Assembly: GCF_900236475.1 (NCBI RefSeq)
Contig: NZ_LT963352.1
Coordinates: 5,894,001-5,958,000, forward strand
Direction: 5' to 3'
Source of the DNA: Streptomyces chartreusis NRRL 3882
Lineage (GTDB): Bacteria > Actinomycetota > Actinomycetes > Streptomycetales > Streptomycetaceae
DNA length: 64,000 bases
A program made the translations under genes and the position numbers. The first letter of the stretch is position 1; the number at the start of each line of letters is the position of its first letter. The notes under the pieces were generated by a model. It ran no database searches. It had not been told where the DNA came from and worked only from the letters and a program-made list of their open reading frames with translations. Shown here piece after piece: positions 1 to 8,618 of this stretch.

Positions 1-15
1 TACAGGGAGGCTCTG

Positions 16-1476
16 ATGAGCGACATGAGCGACATGAGCGACATCACCCGCACCGTGGTCGTGGTCGGTTCCGGCCCCACCGGTCTGCTGCTGGCCGGTG
101 ACCTGGCCACCGCCGGCGTCCCCGTCACCGTCGTCGAGAAGCGCCCGCACAAGATCAGCAACCTCTCCCGCGCGTTCGTCCTGCACGCCCGCACGCTGGA
201 GCAGCTCGACGCCCGAGGGCTGGCCGAGGAACTGGAGGCGGTGGGCCGGCGGCTCGGCCGGTTCCGCCTCTACGGCCGCCTCAGCCTCGACCTCTCCACG
301 CTTCCCTCCCGCTTCAACCACCTCCTCGTCCTGCCGCAGTACGAGGTGGAGAAGGCCCTGGAACGGCGGGCGCTTCAAGCCGGGGCCACGTTCCGGTACG
401 AGACCGAGGTGACCGGGCTGACGCAGGACGCACAGGGCGTGACGGTCGCGGTCCGCGGGCCCGGCGGCGGTTCAAAGGCACTGCGCGCGGCGTACGTCGT
501 CGGCGCCGACGGGATGCGCAGCACGGTGCGGAACGCGATCGGGCTGCCGTTCCCCGGCCGTTCGGTGATCCGCTCCGTCATGCTCGCGGACGTACGGGTG
601 ACCGAGGAGCCCGGGGAATTGCTGACCTTCGACGCCGTCGGCGACGCCTTCGCCTTCCTCGTCCCGTTCGGCGACGGCTACCACCGCGTCGTCTGCTGGG
701 ACCGTGGCCGCGAGCTCCCGGACGACGCGCCGGTCGGACTCGACGAGATCCGGGAGACCACCCGGCGCGCGCTCGGCCGTGACTTCGGCATGCACGACCC
801 GCGCTGGATGTCCCGCTTCCACAGTGACGAGCGGCAGGCGCCCGCGTACCGGGTCGGCCGTGTCTTCCTCGCCGGGGACGCCGCGCACGTCCACACCCCG
901 GCCGGTGCCCAGGGGATGAACACCGGCCTCCAGGACGCGGCGAACCTGGGCTGGAAGCTGGCTGCCGTCGTCAAGGGGTACGCGGCCGACCCGCTCCTCG
1001 ACACCTACCAGGCCGAACGCCACCCCATCGGCAGGTCGGTGCTGCGCAGCAGCGGCGGTATCGTGCGCGCCGCCATGGCCGGGCGGCCCTGGACGATCGC
1101 CCTGCGCACCGCCTTCGCCGCCTTCCTCGACACCGTCGGCCCGGCCCGCCGCAAGGCGCTCGGCCAGGTCACCGGCATCGGTTACCGCTACCCCGCTCCC
1201 CGCGGCTCCCACCGCTTCACCGGCCACCGCGTCCCCGACGTCGCCCTGGCCGGAGGCGGTCGCCTCCACGAGGCGATGCGGGGCGGCCGGTTCGTGCTGA
1301 TCACCCCGGAGCCGTACAAGGCCGGGGCCGGCCGTGAGGACCGGCTGGCCGTGGAGCGCTGGGCGAGCGACCGCCGGACGACCGTGCTGGTGCGGCCCGA
1401 CGGGTACGCGGCGTGGGCGGCCGACGCGGCGGACGCCGGGGCGATCGAGACGGCCGTCGCCGCCCACGTGGGGTAG
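16..1476 (+). CDS. FAD-dependent aromatic-type monooxygenase
   Basis: A 486-residue class A flavoprotein monooxygenase of the PheA/TfdB and polyketide-hydroxylase type, which uses NAD(P)H and O2 to hydroxylate a usually aromatic substrate in the cytoplasm. Visible are the N-terminal dinucleotide fold (VVVGSGPTGLLLAGDLA, about residues 15-31), the VVGADGMRSTVR 'DG' motif near 165-180, and the FAD-ribityl 'GD' motif (VFLAGDAAHVHTPAGAQG, about 290-308). Length fits the family. GGGAGG lies just before the ATG; the first residues repeat MSD three times. The window starts 15 nt upstream, so operon context is unknown. Substrate cannot be inferred. Confidence 0.9.
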   Translation: MSDMSDMSDITRTVVVVGSGPTGLLLAGDLATAGVPVTVVEKRPHKISNLSRAFVLHARTLEQLDARGLAEELEAVGRRLGRFRLYGRLSLDLSTLPSRFNHLLVLPQYEVEKALERRALQAGATFRYETEVTGLTQDAQGVTVAVRGPGGGSKALRAAYVVGADGMRSTVRNAIGLPFPGRSVIRSVMLADVRVTEEPGELLTFDAVGDAFAFLVPFGDGYHRVVCWDRGRELPDDAPVGLDEIRETTRRALGRDFGMHDPRWMSRFHSDERQAPAYRVGRVFLAGDAAHVHTPAGAQGMNTGLQDAANLGWKLAAVVKGYAADPLLDTYQAERHPIGRSVLRSSGGIVRAAMAGRPWTIALRTAFAAFLDTVGPARRKALGQVTGIGYRYPAPRGSHRFTGHRVPDVALAGGGRLHEAMRGGRFVLITPEPYKAGAGREDRLAVERWASDRRTTVLVRPDGYAAWAADAADAGAIETAVAAHVG

Positions 1477-1490
1477 CGCTTCGGCGGGCC

Positions 1491-1538
1491 GGCACCGAAA
1501 CCGAAACCGGCACCGTCACCGGCACCGAAACCGGAACC
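1491..1538. repeat. Hexanucleotide tandem repeat (GRMACC)n
   Basis: Eight consecutive hexamers (GGCACC, GAAACC, GAAACC, GGCACC, GTCACC, GGCACC, GAAACC, GGAACC) fill most of the gap between two convergent genes. The array lies outside both reading frames. It may be slippage-prone; no function is evident. Confidence 0.7.
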
Positions 1539-1569
1539 GGCGTCCGCGCCGGCCTGCCGCGTCACGGGC

Positions 1570-2088
1570 TCAGTCCTGCCGGCCCTCCGTCGTCCGGAGC
1601 AGCTCCCTGAGCAGCCCCGAGAGCTGCCCGGCCTGCTCGGCGTCGAGGCCGGACAGCGCCTCCGTCTGGACGGCGAGTCCGGCGCCGACCGCCTCGTCGA
1701 TCAGTTCCAGGCCCTTGTCGGTGAGCGTGACGTGCAGGCCGCGCCGGTCGTGCGGATCGGGGGAGCGGCGCAGCAGGCCCGCGCGCTCCAGCTTGTCCAG
1801 GCGCCCCGTCATGCCTCCGGTCGTGAGCATCAGTGTCGCGGAGAGCTGGCGGGGCGAGAGCGTGTAGGGCTCCCCGGAGCGGCGCAGGGTCGCCAGGACG
1901 TCGAACTCCCCGCGCGAGATCCCGAACCTGGCGTACGCCTTCTCCGCCCGGTCGCTCATCGCGCGCGAGAGCCGGTGGATCCGGCCGAAGACCTCCATGG
2001 CCCGGGTGTCGAGATCGGGCCGGACCGCCGCCCACTGGCCGATGATCGCGTCGACGGGGTCCGTGCGCTGCTCGGGTTGTGCGTTCAT
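1570..2088 (-). CDS. MarR-family transcriptional regulator
   Basis: A 172-residue MarR-type winged-helix repressor that binds palindromic DNA as a dimer and is usually released by small ligands. The winged helix is visible (LSPRQLSATLMLTTGGMTGR recognition region, then the DPHDRRGLHVTLTDKG wing, about residues 80-125). I chose the ATG at 2088 (MNAQPEQ) because the longer frame would run through the operator. It is divergent from the EamA exporter at 2195, with a strong palindrome between them, so it most likely represses that exporter and itself. The ligand is unknown. Confidence 0.9.
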   Translation of the reverse strand: MNAQPEQRTDPVDAIIGQWAAVRPDLDTRAMEVFGRIHRLSRAMSDRAEKAYARFGISRGEFDVLATLRRSGEPYTLSPRQLSATLMLTTGGMTGRLDKLERAGLLRRSPDPHDRRGLHVTLTDKGLELIDEAVGAGLAVQTEALSGLDAEQAGQLSGLLRELLRTTEGRQD

Positions 2089-2122
2089 GGCAGGAGTATC
2101 CGCCGCCACTCGGTCACCCGCA

Positions 2123-2167
2123 AGAAAGTAGCTTGACGGAAAGTTGCTTAGAGATAAGCTACTTTCT
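2123..2167. promoter_or_regulatory. Palindromic operator between marR and exporter
   Basis: Perfect 12-bp arms AGAAAGTAGCTT (2123-2134) and AAGCTACTTTCT (2156-2167) flank an internal arm. A second, tighter palindrome, AAGTTGCTTA-GAGA-TAAGCTACTT (2141-2164, 9 of 10 matching), shares the right arm. Three AAGT(A/T)GCTT half-sites in an AT-rich island within a divergent promoter are typical of MarR autorepression. Confidence 0.8.
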
Positions 2168-2194
2168 ACCGACCTACTTCGAAGGGTGCCTCCC

Positions 2195-3166
2195 ATGGCC
2201 TCCTACCGCCCGGCTGTCATCACCGTCACCGCGCTCGCCCCCGTCTCCTGGGGCACGACCTACGCCGTCACCACCGAGTTCCTCCCGGCCGACCGCCCCC
2301 TGTTCACCGGCCTCATGCGCGCGCTGCCGGCCGGTCTGCTGCTGCTCGCCCTCGCCCGGGTGCTGCCGCGCGGTGCCTGGTGGTGGAAGGCGTCCGCGCT
2401 GGGCGCGCTGAACATCGGCGCCTTCTTCCCGCTGCTGTTCCTCTCCGCGTACCGGCTGCCCGGCGGCATGGCGGCGGTCGTCGGCTCGGCCGGGCCGCTG
2501 TTCGTGGCCGGTCTCGCGGCGCTGCTGCTCGGGCAGCGGCCGACCCGGCGCACGCTGCTGACCGGGGCCGTGGCGGCGTTCGGCGTCAGTCTCGTCGTCC
2601 TGCGGGCGGCCGGGACGCTGGACGCGCTCGGCCTGCTGGCGGCCCTCGCCGCCACCGTGTCGATGTCGGCCGGCACGGTGCTCACCCAGCGGTGGGGCCG
2701 GCCTCAGGGGGTCGGTCCGCTGGCCCTCACCGGCTGGCAGCTGACCGCGGGCGGCCTGCTCATCGCGCCCCTGGCCTTCCTCGTCGAGGGCGCGCCGCCC
2801 GCGCTGGACGGCCGGGCGGTCGGCGGCTACCTCTACCTCGCCGTCGCGAACACGGCGATCGCGTACTGGCTGTGGTTCCGCGGCATCGGCCGTCTCACCG
2901 CCACCCAGGTGACCTTCCTCGGCCCGCTCTCCCCGCTGACCGCGGCCGTCGTCGGCTGGGCGGCGCTCGGCCAGGCGCTGACGCCGGTGCAACTGACGGG
3001 CATGGCGCTGGCGTTCGGGGCGACGATGGCGGGGCAGATCGGGCCGCGGCGGAAGGCGGCGGCCCCGCGCCCCCTCGCTCCTGAGGGGGCGGTGCGGCCT
3101 TCCTCCTCCGGGCGCGGCGGCAGGCCCGAGGCGTACGTCAGCGCGGGTTCCGGTCCGCGGCGATGA
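2195..3166 (+). CDS. EamA/DMT-family efflux transporter
   Basis: A 323-residue drug/metabolite transporter (EamA, RhaT-like) with about ten hydrophobic segments arranged as two five-helix repeats, for example PAVITVTALAPVSWGTTYA at the N-terminus and the second-repeat helices around residues 150-285. These proteins export metabolites or drugs across the membrane. The ATG at 2195 (MASYRP) replaces a longer frame that crosses the operator. The neighbouring MarR gene and shared palindrome suggest ligand-induced export. The tail after the last helix is Pro/Arg/Gly-rich, and its final 29 nt overlap the convergent ArsR-type gene. Confidence 0.88.
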   Translation: MASYRPAVITVTALAPVSWGTTYAVTTEFLPADRPLFTGLMRALPAGLLLLALARVLPRGAWWWKASALGALNIGAFFPLLFLSAYRLPGGMAAVVGSAGPLFVAGLAALLLGQRPTRRTLLTGAVAAFGVSLVVLRAAGTLDALGLLAALAATVSMSAGTVLTQRWGRPQGVGPLALTGWQLTAGGLLIAPLAFLVEGAPPALDGRAVGGYLYLAVANTAIAYWLWFRGIGRLTATQVTFLGPLSPLTAAVVGWAALGQALTPVQLTGMALAFGATMAGQIGPRRKAAAPRPLAPEGAVRPSSSGRGGRPEAYVSAGSGPRR

Positions 3167-3461
3167 CGGCCTGGATCAGGCCGGGGAACCTGCGGTCCAG
3201 ATCCTCCTTGCGGAGGCGCATGTACAGCCTGTTGCCGGCGTCGCGCTGGTACACCAGACCCGCTTCGCGCAGTACTCGCCAGTGATGGGTGCGGCTGGAC
3301 TTGCCGACCGGCAGCTCGAAGGACGCGCACAGCCGCTCCTCGTCCGGCCGTGCGGCGAGTTCGGCCACGACCCGGCGCCGGTTCTCGTCCGCGAGCGCCA
3401 GAAGGATGGGTCCCACTTGCAGCTCCTCGGCACGCGGGTGTGGCAGTTCGCTCGACGCCAT
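3138..3461 (-). CDS. ArsR-type winged-helix regulator
   Basis: A 107-residue winged-helix repressor of the ArsR/HTH_20 class. The fold runs LALADENRRRVVAELAARP, ELPVGKSSRTHHWRVLREAG (recognition helix) and the wing YQRDAGNRLYMRLR. No CxCxxC metal motif is present, so a metal-sensing role is not supported. I chose the ATG at 3461 because GAGAGGTGA lies just upstream; an in-frame TTG at 3479 would overlap the operator. It faces a short ORF across a strong double palindrome, which it probably binds. The normal target in such pairs is an exporter, and none is left here. Confidence 0.85.
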   Translation of the reverse strand: MASSELPHPRAEELQVGPILLALADENRRRVVAELAARPDEERLCASFELPVGKSSRTHHWRVLREAGLVYQRDAGNRLYMRLRKEDLDRRFPGLIQAVIAADRNPR

Positions 3462-3477
3462 CACTTCACCTCTCGAC

Positions 3478-3529
3478 AAGGTACGTCTCGTGGCGTACCT
3501 TCCCTGAGGTACGCCACGAGACGTACCTT
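3478..3529. promoter_or_regulatory. Double palindromic operator of the ArsR-type gene
   Basis: A perfect 23-bp inverted repeat (3478-3500 against 3507-3529, 6-nt spacer). Each arm is itself a palindrome of the form AGGTACG-N8-CGTACCT, so two tandem operator sites sit between the divergent starts at 3461 and 3545. The position argues for repressor binding rather than transcription termination. Confidence 0.8.
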
Positions 3530-3544
3530 ACTCCTGGGGGAACC

Positions 3545-3646
3545 ATGCCCGCACCCGTACCGACACGACTCCGCGGCCTGGCGCGCATCCGCTCCTACCT
3601 GCGCGCGCTCCTGCTCATCGAGCACTCTCCCTTCATCAGCCTCTGA
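3545..3646 (+). CDS. Short ORF or gene remnant behind the ArsR operator
   Basis: A 33-codon ORF starting MPAPVPTRLRG and ending EHSPFISL. It has GGGGGAACC before the ATG and begins 15 nt after the operator. It is rich in Arg and Leu (RIRSYLRALLLIEH), shows no recognisable domain, and is followed by a strong hairpin. It could be a real small protein under ArsR control, or the 5' stub of a deleted exporter gene. I do not recognise it. Confidence 0.35.
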   Translation: MPAPVPTRLRGLARIRSYLRALLLIEHSPFISL

Positions 3647-3678
3647 CGTCGAAGGCCCCGCCCGCTGCCCTCACGAAC

Positions 3679-3709
3679 GGGGGCGCCCGGCACAGTGCCG
3701 GGCGCCCCC
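3679..3709. terminator. Hairpin terminator
   Basis: GGGGGCGCCCGGCAC paired with GTGCCGGGCGCCCCC, between the short plus-strand ORF and the convergent pepN stop at 3732. It probably terminates both directions. Confidence 0.7.
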
Positions 3710-3731
3710 ACAGCCGTAACGACGGGAGCGG

Positions 3732-6305
3732 CTACTCCGCCGCCGCGTCCGCCCGCTGGGCCCGCAGCGCGCGCTCCACGCCCGCCCGGGACTCCGAGAC
3801 CAGCCGCCGCAGCGCCGCGTTCGGCTCGGCGGAGGCCAGCCAGGCGTCCGTCTTGTCCAGGGTCTCCTGGGAGACCTGGATCGTCGGGTAGAGGCCGACG
3901 GCGATCTGCTGGGCCATCTCGTGGGAGCGGGACTCCCAGATGTCCTTGACCACCTCGAAGTAGCGGTCCGTGTACGGGGCGAGCAGCTCGCGCTGGTCGG
4001 TCTGGACGAAGCCGGCGATGACCGCCTCCTGCACGGCGTTCGGCAGCTTGTCGGAGTCGACGACCGACGCCCACGCCTCCGCCTTGGCCTCCGGGGTCGG
4101 ACGGGCCGCCCGGGCCGTGGCGGCGTGGCGCTCACCGGCGGCCGTACGGTCGCGGTCGTACTCGCCCGCGATCTCCGTCTCGTCGAACCGGCCGACCGCC
4201 GCGAGCCGCTGCACGAACGACCAGCGCAGCTCCGTGTCGACGACCAGGCCCTCGATCGTCTGCGAGCCCTCCAGCAGCGCGTCCAGCAGGTCCAGCTGCT
4301 CGGGCGTGCGGGCCGTCGCGGCGAACGCGCGCGCCCACGCCAGCTGGTGGTCGCTGCCCGGCGCCGCCGCCCGCAGGTGGGCCAGCGTCGCGTCGGTCCA
4401 GCGGGCCAGCAGCGCCTCGCGGGCGGCCGGGTCGGCGTACAGGTCGACCGCCAGCTTCACCTGGCGGTGCAGCGACTGCACGACGCCGATGTCGGACTCC
4501 TTGCCGATGCCGGACAGCACCAGCGAGAGGTAGTCGCGGGCCGCCAGCTCGGCGTCGCGGGTCATGTCCCAGGCCGACGCCCAGCACAGGGCGCGCGGCA
4601 GGGAGGACTCGAAGTCGCCGAGGTGTTCCGTCACGAAGGCCAGGGACCGCTCGTCCAGGCGGACCTTCGCGTAGGACAGGTCGTCGTCGTTGAGCAGGAC
4701 CACGGCCGGGCGGCGCTTGCCGACCAGCTGCGGTACGGCGGTCAGCTCGCCGTCCACGTCCAGCTCGATCCGCTCGTCCCGGACCAGCTTCCCGCTGTCG
4801 TCGTCCAGTTCGTACAGGCCGACGGCGATCCGGTGCGGGCGCAGCGTCGGCTCGCCCTTCGCGCCGGCGGGCAGGGCCGGGGCCTCCTGGCGGATGGCGA
4901 AGGAGGTGACGACACCGTTCGCGTCCGTCTCGATCTCCGGGCGCAGCACGTTGATGCCCGCCGTCTCCAGCCACTGCTTGGACCAGGTCTTCAGGTCGCG
5001 GCCGGAGGTCTCCTCCAACGCGCCCAGCAGGTCGGACAGGCGCGTGTTGCCGTAGGCGTGGGCCTTGAAGTAGGCCTGCACGCCCCGGAAGAACTCGTCC
5101 TCGCCCACGTAGGCGACGAGCTGCTTCAGCACGGAGGCGCCCTTGGCGTACGTGATGCCGTCGAAGTTGACGAGTACGTCGTCCAGGTCGCGGATGTCCG
5201 CCATGATCGGGTGCGTGGAGGGCAGCTGGTCCTGCCGGTACGCCCAGGTCTTCATCGAGTTCGCGAACGTCGTCCACGAGTGCGGCCAGCGCGACTCGGG
5301 CGCGGCGGCCTGGCAGGCGATGGAGGTGTACGTGGCGAACGACTCGTTCAGCCACAGGTCGTTCCACCACTCCATGGTCACGAGGTCGCCGAACCACATG
5401 TGGGCCAGCTCGTGCAGGATGGTCTCCGCGCGCACCTCGTACGCCGCGTCCGTCACCTTCGACCGGAACACGTACTGGTCGCGGATGGTGACCGCGCCCG
5501 CGTTCTCCATCGCGCCAGCGTTGAACTCCGGCACGAACAGCTGGTCGTACTTCTTGAACGGGTACGCGTAGTCGAACTTCTCCTGGAACCACTCGAAGCC
5601 CTGCCGGGTCACCTCGAAGATGGCGTCCGAGTCGAGGTACTCGGCGAGCGAGGGACGGCAGTAGATGCCGAGCGGGACGGACTGGCCGTCCTTCTCGTAC
5701 ACGCTGTGCACCGAGTGGTACGGGCCGACGATGAGCGCCGTGATGTACGTCGAGATGCGCGGCGTCGGCTCGAACACCCAGACGCTGTCCTGGGGTTCGG
5801 GCGTGGGCGAGTTGGAGATGACGGTCCAGCCCTCCGGCGCCCTCACGGTGAACTGGAAGGTCGCCTTCAGGTCCGGCTGCTCGAAGCTGGCGAACACCCG
5901 GCGGGCGTCCGGCACCTCGAACTGGGTGTAGAGGTAGGCCTGGTCGTCGACCGGGTCGACGAAACGGTGCAGGCCCTCACCGGTGTTGGTGTACGCGCAG
6001 TCGGCGACCACCCGGAGGATGTTGCGGCCCTCCAGCAGGCCGCGCAGGGCGATCCGGGAGTCCGCGAAGACCTCGGCGGGATCGAGGGAGTCCCCGTTGA
6101 GGGTCACCTCGTGCACGGCCGGGGCCACCAGGTCGATGAACGACTCCGCCCCGTTCTCCGTGACGTCGAAGCGCACCGTGGTCACGGACCGGTAGGTGCC
6201 GCCCTCCTGCGCGCCGGAGAGGTCGAGTTCGATCTCGTACGAGTCAACGGCGAGCAGCTTCGCCCGCTGCTGCGCCTCCTCGCGGGTCAGGTTTGTGCCA
6301 GGCAC
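3732..6305 (-). CDS. pepN: Aminopeptidase N (M1 zinc metallopeptidase), copy 1
   Basis: An 857-residue cytosolic M1 aminopeptidase that removes N-terminal residues from peptides. Diagnostic motifs are GAMEN (residues 264-268), HELAH with the zinc ligands (298-302) and the third zinc ligand Glu321 in NESFATY, followed by the long helical ERAP1-like C-terminal domain. Length is typical of actinobacterial PepN. Start is GTG at 6305 with GAGGAG eight bases upstream. A closely similar paralogue lies at 20392-22971; both start MPG-NL and share every active-site motif. It appears to be a single transcription unit, convergent with the ArsR-linked ORF. Confidence 0.95.
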   Translation of the reverse strand: MPGTNLTREEAQQRAKLLAVDSYEIELDLSGAQEGGTYRSVTTVRFDVTENGAESFIDLVAPAVHEVTLNGDSLDPAEVFADSRIALRGLLEGRNILRVVADCAYTNTGEGLHRFVDPVDDQAYLYTQFEVPDARRVFASFEQPDLKATFQFTVRAPEGWTVISNSPTPEPQDSVWVFEPTPRISTYITALIVGPYHSVHSVYEKDGQSVPLGIYCRPSLAEYLDSDAIFEVTRQGFEWFQEKFDYAYPFKKYDQLFVPEFNAGAMENAGAVTIRDQYVFRSKVTDAAYEVRAETILHELAHMWFGDLVTMEWWNDLWLNESFATYTSIACQAAAPESRWPHSWTTFANSMKTWAYRQDQLPSTHPIMADIRDLDDVLVNFDGITYAKGASVLKQLVAYVGEDEFFRGVQAYFKAHAYGNTRLSDLLGALEETSGRDLKTWSKQWLETAGINVLRPEIETDANGVVTSFAIRQEAPALPAGAKGEPTLRPHRIAVGLYELDDDSGKLVRDERIELDVDGELTAVPQLVGKRRPAVVLLNDDDLSYAKVRLDERSLAFVTEHLGDFESSLPRALCWASAWDMTRDAELAARDYLSLVLSGIGKESDIGVVQSLHRQVKLAVDLYADPAAREALLARWTDATLAHLRAAAPGSDHQLAWARAFAATARTPEQLDLLDALLEGSQTIEGLVVDTELRWSFVQRLAAVGRFDETEIAGEYDRDRTAAGERHAATARAARPTPEAKAEAWASVVDSDKLPNAVQEAVIAGFVQTDQRELLAPYTDRYFEVVKDIWESRSHEMAQQIAVGLYPTIQVSQETLDKTDAWLASAEPNAALRRLVSESRAGVERALRAQRADAAAE

Positions 6306-6360
6306 GCGGTCATCTCCTCGGTATGGGTGGGTTGCGCCATCTTTCCACGGCAGCTTCGCA

Positions 6361-7257
6361 TCAGGCGACGACCGGGGCGTCTCCTAGGGATACCCCTCGC
6401 CCGGCGAGGGTCCGGGCGAACTCGCGTACGGCCGCCGTCTCCCCGTCCCGGTGCCACACGAGGCCGAGAGCCGACTCGGGCACGCCCTCCACCGGTACGA
6501 ACACCACGTCCTCGCGCCGGTGGTACGCGGCCGTGGGCCGGCACAGCAGCATGGCCGCACGGCCCGCGGCGACCTGGGTCAGGCCCTCCTGGAGGGTGGT
6601 CACCGCCGGTCCGGGCACGGCGGACGGGGCGTGGGCGGCCCGCCAGTAGGCGGGGGCCGGGGGAGCGGCCGTGACCAGCGGGGCCGCCGCGACCTCAGCC
6701 GCGGTCACCTTCGCGAGGGACGCGAACGGGTGGTCCCGGCCGACCGCGACCGTCTGGGGCCGCTTCGAGAAGACCGGGCCCAGCACCAGGTCCGGCTCCT
6801 CGACGGGCAGCAGGACGACGGCCGCGTCCACCGCGCCCCCGCGCACGGCGCCGAAGGGATCGGCGAGCGGAATCTCCACCACGTCCGTCACGCACTCCGG
6901 GTGCGCGGACCTGAAGGCCCGCACCGCCGCCGTCAGCCCGGCGTCCGCCGTCCCCTGGAAACCGATCCGCAGGGCGCCCTCGACACCCCGCGCGGCGGCC
7001 CGCGCGTCGTCCACGGCCTCCCGCAGCCCCCCGTAAGCCGGACGCAGCCGCTGCACGAACCGCTCGCCGAGCGGCGTCAGGGCGACCCGGCGGCTGGTGC
7101 GGTGCACCAGACGGCCGCCCACCCGGCGCTCCAGCGAGCTCAGCAACTGGCTCACCCGGCTCTGCGAGACGTACAGCCGCTCCCCGGTCCGGCCGAAGTG
7201 CAGCTCCTCGGACAGCACCAGGAAGCACTCCAGCTCACGCAATTCCAGCCCCGCCAC
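6361..7257 (-). CDS. LysR-family transcriptional regulator
   Basis: A 298-residue LysR regulator. The N-terminal winged helix includes LYVSQSRVSQLLSSLERRVG (about residues 28-47), followed by a periplasmic-binding-protein-like effector domain (about 90-290). Start is GTG at 7257 with GGAGGGG upstream. It is divergent from the MFS gene at 7354, a classical arrangement in which the regulator controls the transporter from the shared 96-bp region. The effector is unknown. Confidence 0.9.
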   Translation of the reverse strand: MAGLELRELECFLVLSEELHFGRTGERLYVSQSRVSQLLSSLERRVGGRLVHRTSRRVALTPLGERFVQRLRPAYGGLREAVDDARAAARGVEGALRIGFQGTADAGLTAAVRAFRSAHPECVTDVVEIPLADPFGAVRGGAVDAAVVLLPVEEPDLVLGPVFSKRPQTVAVGRDHPFASLAKVTAAEVAAAPLVTAAPPAPAYWRAAHAPSAVPGPAVTTLQEGLTQVAAGRAAMLLCRPTAAYHRREDVVFVPVEGVPESALGLVWHRDGETAAVREFARTLAGRGVSLGDAPVVA

Positions 7258-7353
7258 GGCCGTTTCCCCTCCGTTCCGATCGATCAGTCCCGCTCATGCA
7301 AGGGTGAGGACTTCGCTGTTGTTCCCGGGCGGGCCGCGCCAAAGGGTGGAGGC

Positions 7354-8613
7354 ATGCCCTCCACGAGCTCCCCGTCCTCCATGACCACCGTGCCGGAGAC
7401 CGGCACCGGCAGGACGGCGCGCCCCTGGCCCGCCGTCCTGGCCCTGGCCACCGCCACCTTCTCCGTCGTCACCACCGAAATGCTCCCGGTCGGCCTGCTC
7501 ACCTCGCTCGGCACCGGCCTGCACGTCTCCGCGGGCACCGCCGGGCTCGCCGTCACCCTGCCCGGCCTGGTCGCCGCGGCGAGCGCCCCCCTGCTGCCGG
7601 TCGCGGCCCGCCGAGCCGACCGGCGCACGGTGCTGTGCGCGCTGCTCATCCTGCTCGCGGCCGCCAATGTGCTGTCCGCCCTGGCCCCGCACATCGCCGT
7701 CCTCCTGCTCGCCCGTGCCCTGGTCGGGGTGTGCATCGGCGGGGTGTGGGCGATCGCGGCCGGGCTGGGGACCCGGCTGGTGGCGCCGGACCGGGCGGGC
7801 CGGGCGACCGCGCTGATCTTCAGCGGGATAGCGGTGGCCTCGGTGCTGGGCGTCCCCGCCGGCACCCTCCTCGGATCACTCGCGGGCTGGCGCTGGGCGT
7901 TCGCCGCCCTGGCCGTCCTCGCGGTGGCCGTCGCCGGAGCCCTGGCCCTCGCCCTGCCGCCGCTGCCGCCCGAACGCCCCGTCAGGCTCGGCACGTTCCC
8001 GGCCCTGCTGCGCACGCCGGTGGTCTCCGGGGGCCTGCTGGCGACGGCACTGCTGGTCACCGGCCACTTCACGGCGTACACCTACGTCCGTCCCGTGCTG
8101 GAACGCGTCCCCGGCCTGGGAGCGGGAACGATCAGCACCCTCCTCCTCGGCTACGGCCTGGCCGGAGTCGCCGGCACGTTCGCGGGCGGGTGGCTGGCGG
8201 CCCGCGACCCACGCCGGGCCCTGCTGGTCATCGCGGCCGGGCTGGGCACGGTCGTCCTGCTGATGGTCCCGGCGGCGGGCTCACTCGCCGCCTCGACGCT
8301 GCTGCTCGTCGTCTGGGGCCTGGTCTACGGGGGCGTCTCGGTCTCCGCCCAGAACTGGCTGTCGGCCGCCGCGCCGCGGGCCCGCGAGGCCGGGTCGGCG
8401 CTCTTCGCGGGTGTCTTCAACACGGGGATCGCGCTGGGCGCCTTCACCGGGGGCCGCGTCGCCGACGCCCTGGGCCCGACGGCGGTGCTCTGCGTGGGCG
8501 GCGGGCTGGCGCTGCTGGCCCTGCCGGCGGTCGTACGGGCCGGGCGGCCCGGGGCGGGAGCAGCACGACGTCCGGATACCGCCGGTGCGGAGGACCCGGG
8601 CGCGCGAGCCTGA
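7354..8613 (+). CDS. MFS (DHA1-like) efflux transporter
   Basis: A 419-residue major facilitator with about twelve membrane helices of the AraJ/YdhP sugar- or drug-efflux type. Visible are the motif-A-like loop RRADRRTVLCALLI between helices 2 and 3, and the motif-C-like stretch FSGIAVASVLGVPAGTLLG in helix 5. Start ATG 7354 has AAGGGTGG seven bases upstream; an in-frame ATG at 7381 is an alternative. It is divergent from LysR. The small DUF1203 gene begins 5 nt after its stop, so they are likely cotranscribed. Confidence 0.9.
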   Translation: MPSTSSPSSMTTVPETGTGRTARPWPAVLALATATFSVVTTEMLPVGLLTSLGTGLHVSAGTAGLAVTLPGLVAAASAPLLPVAARRADRRTVLCALLILLAAANVLSALAPHIAVLLLARALVGVCIGGVWAIAAGLGTRLVAPDRAGRATALIFSGIAVASVLGVPAGTLLGSLAGWRWAFAALAVLAVAVAGALALALPPLPPERPVRLGTFPALLRTPVVSGGLLATALLVTGHFTAYTYVRPVLERVPGLGAGTISTLLLGYGLAGVAGTFAGGWLAARDPRRALLVIAAGLGTVVLLMVPAAGSLAASTLLLVVWGLVYGGVSVSAQNWLSAAAPRAREAGSALFAGVFNTGIALGAFTGGRVADALGPTAVLCVGGGLALLALPAVVRAGRPGAGAARRPDTAGAEDPGARA

Positions 8614-8618
8614 GGAAC

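Noticed and set aside
3478..3529. The 23-bp inverted repeat as a transcription terminator
   Set aside because: It lies between two divergent starts, not after a gene, and contains two tandem palindromes of equal spacing, which fits operators.
3921..6674. 917-codon open frame on the plus strand opposite pepN copy 1
   Set aside because: Antisense to a well-supported aminopeptidase; Arg/Val/Gly-rich composition of a GC-rich shadow frame, with no motif or ribosome site.
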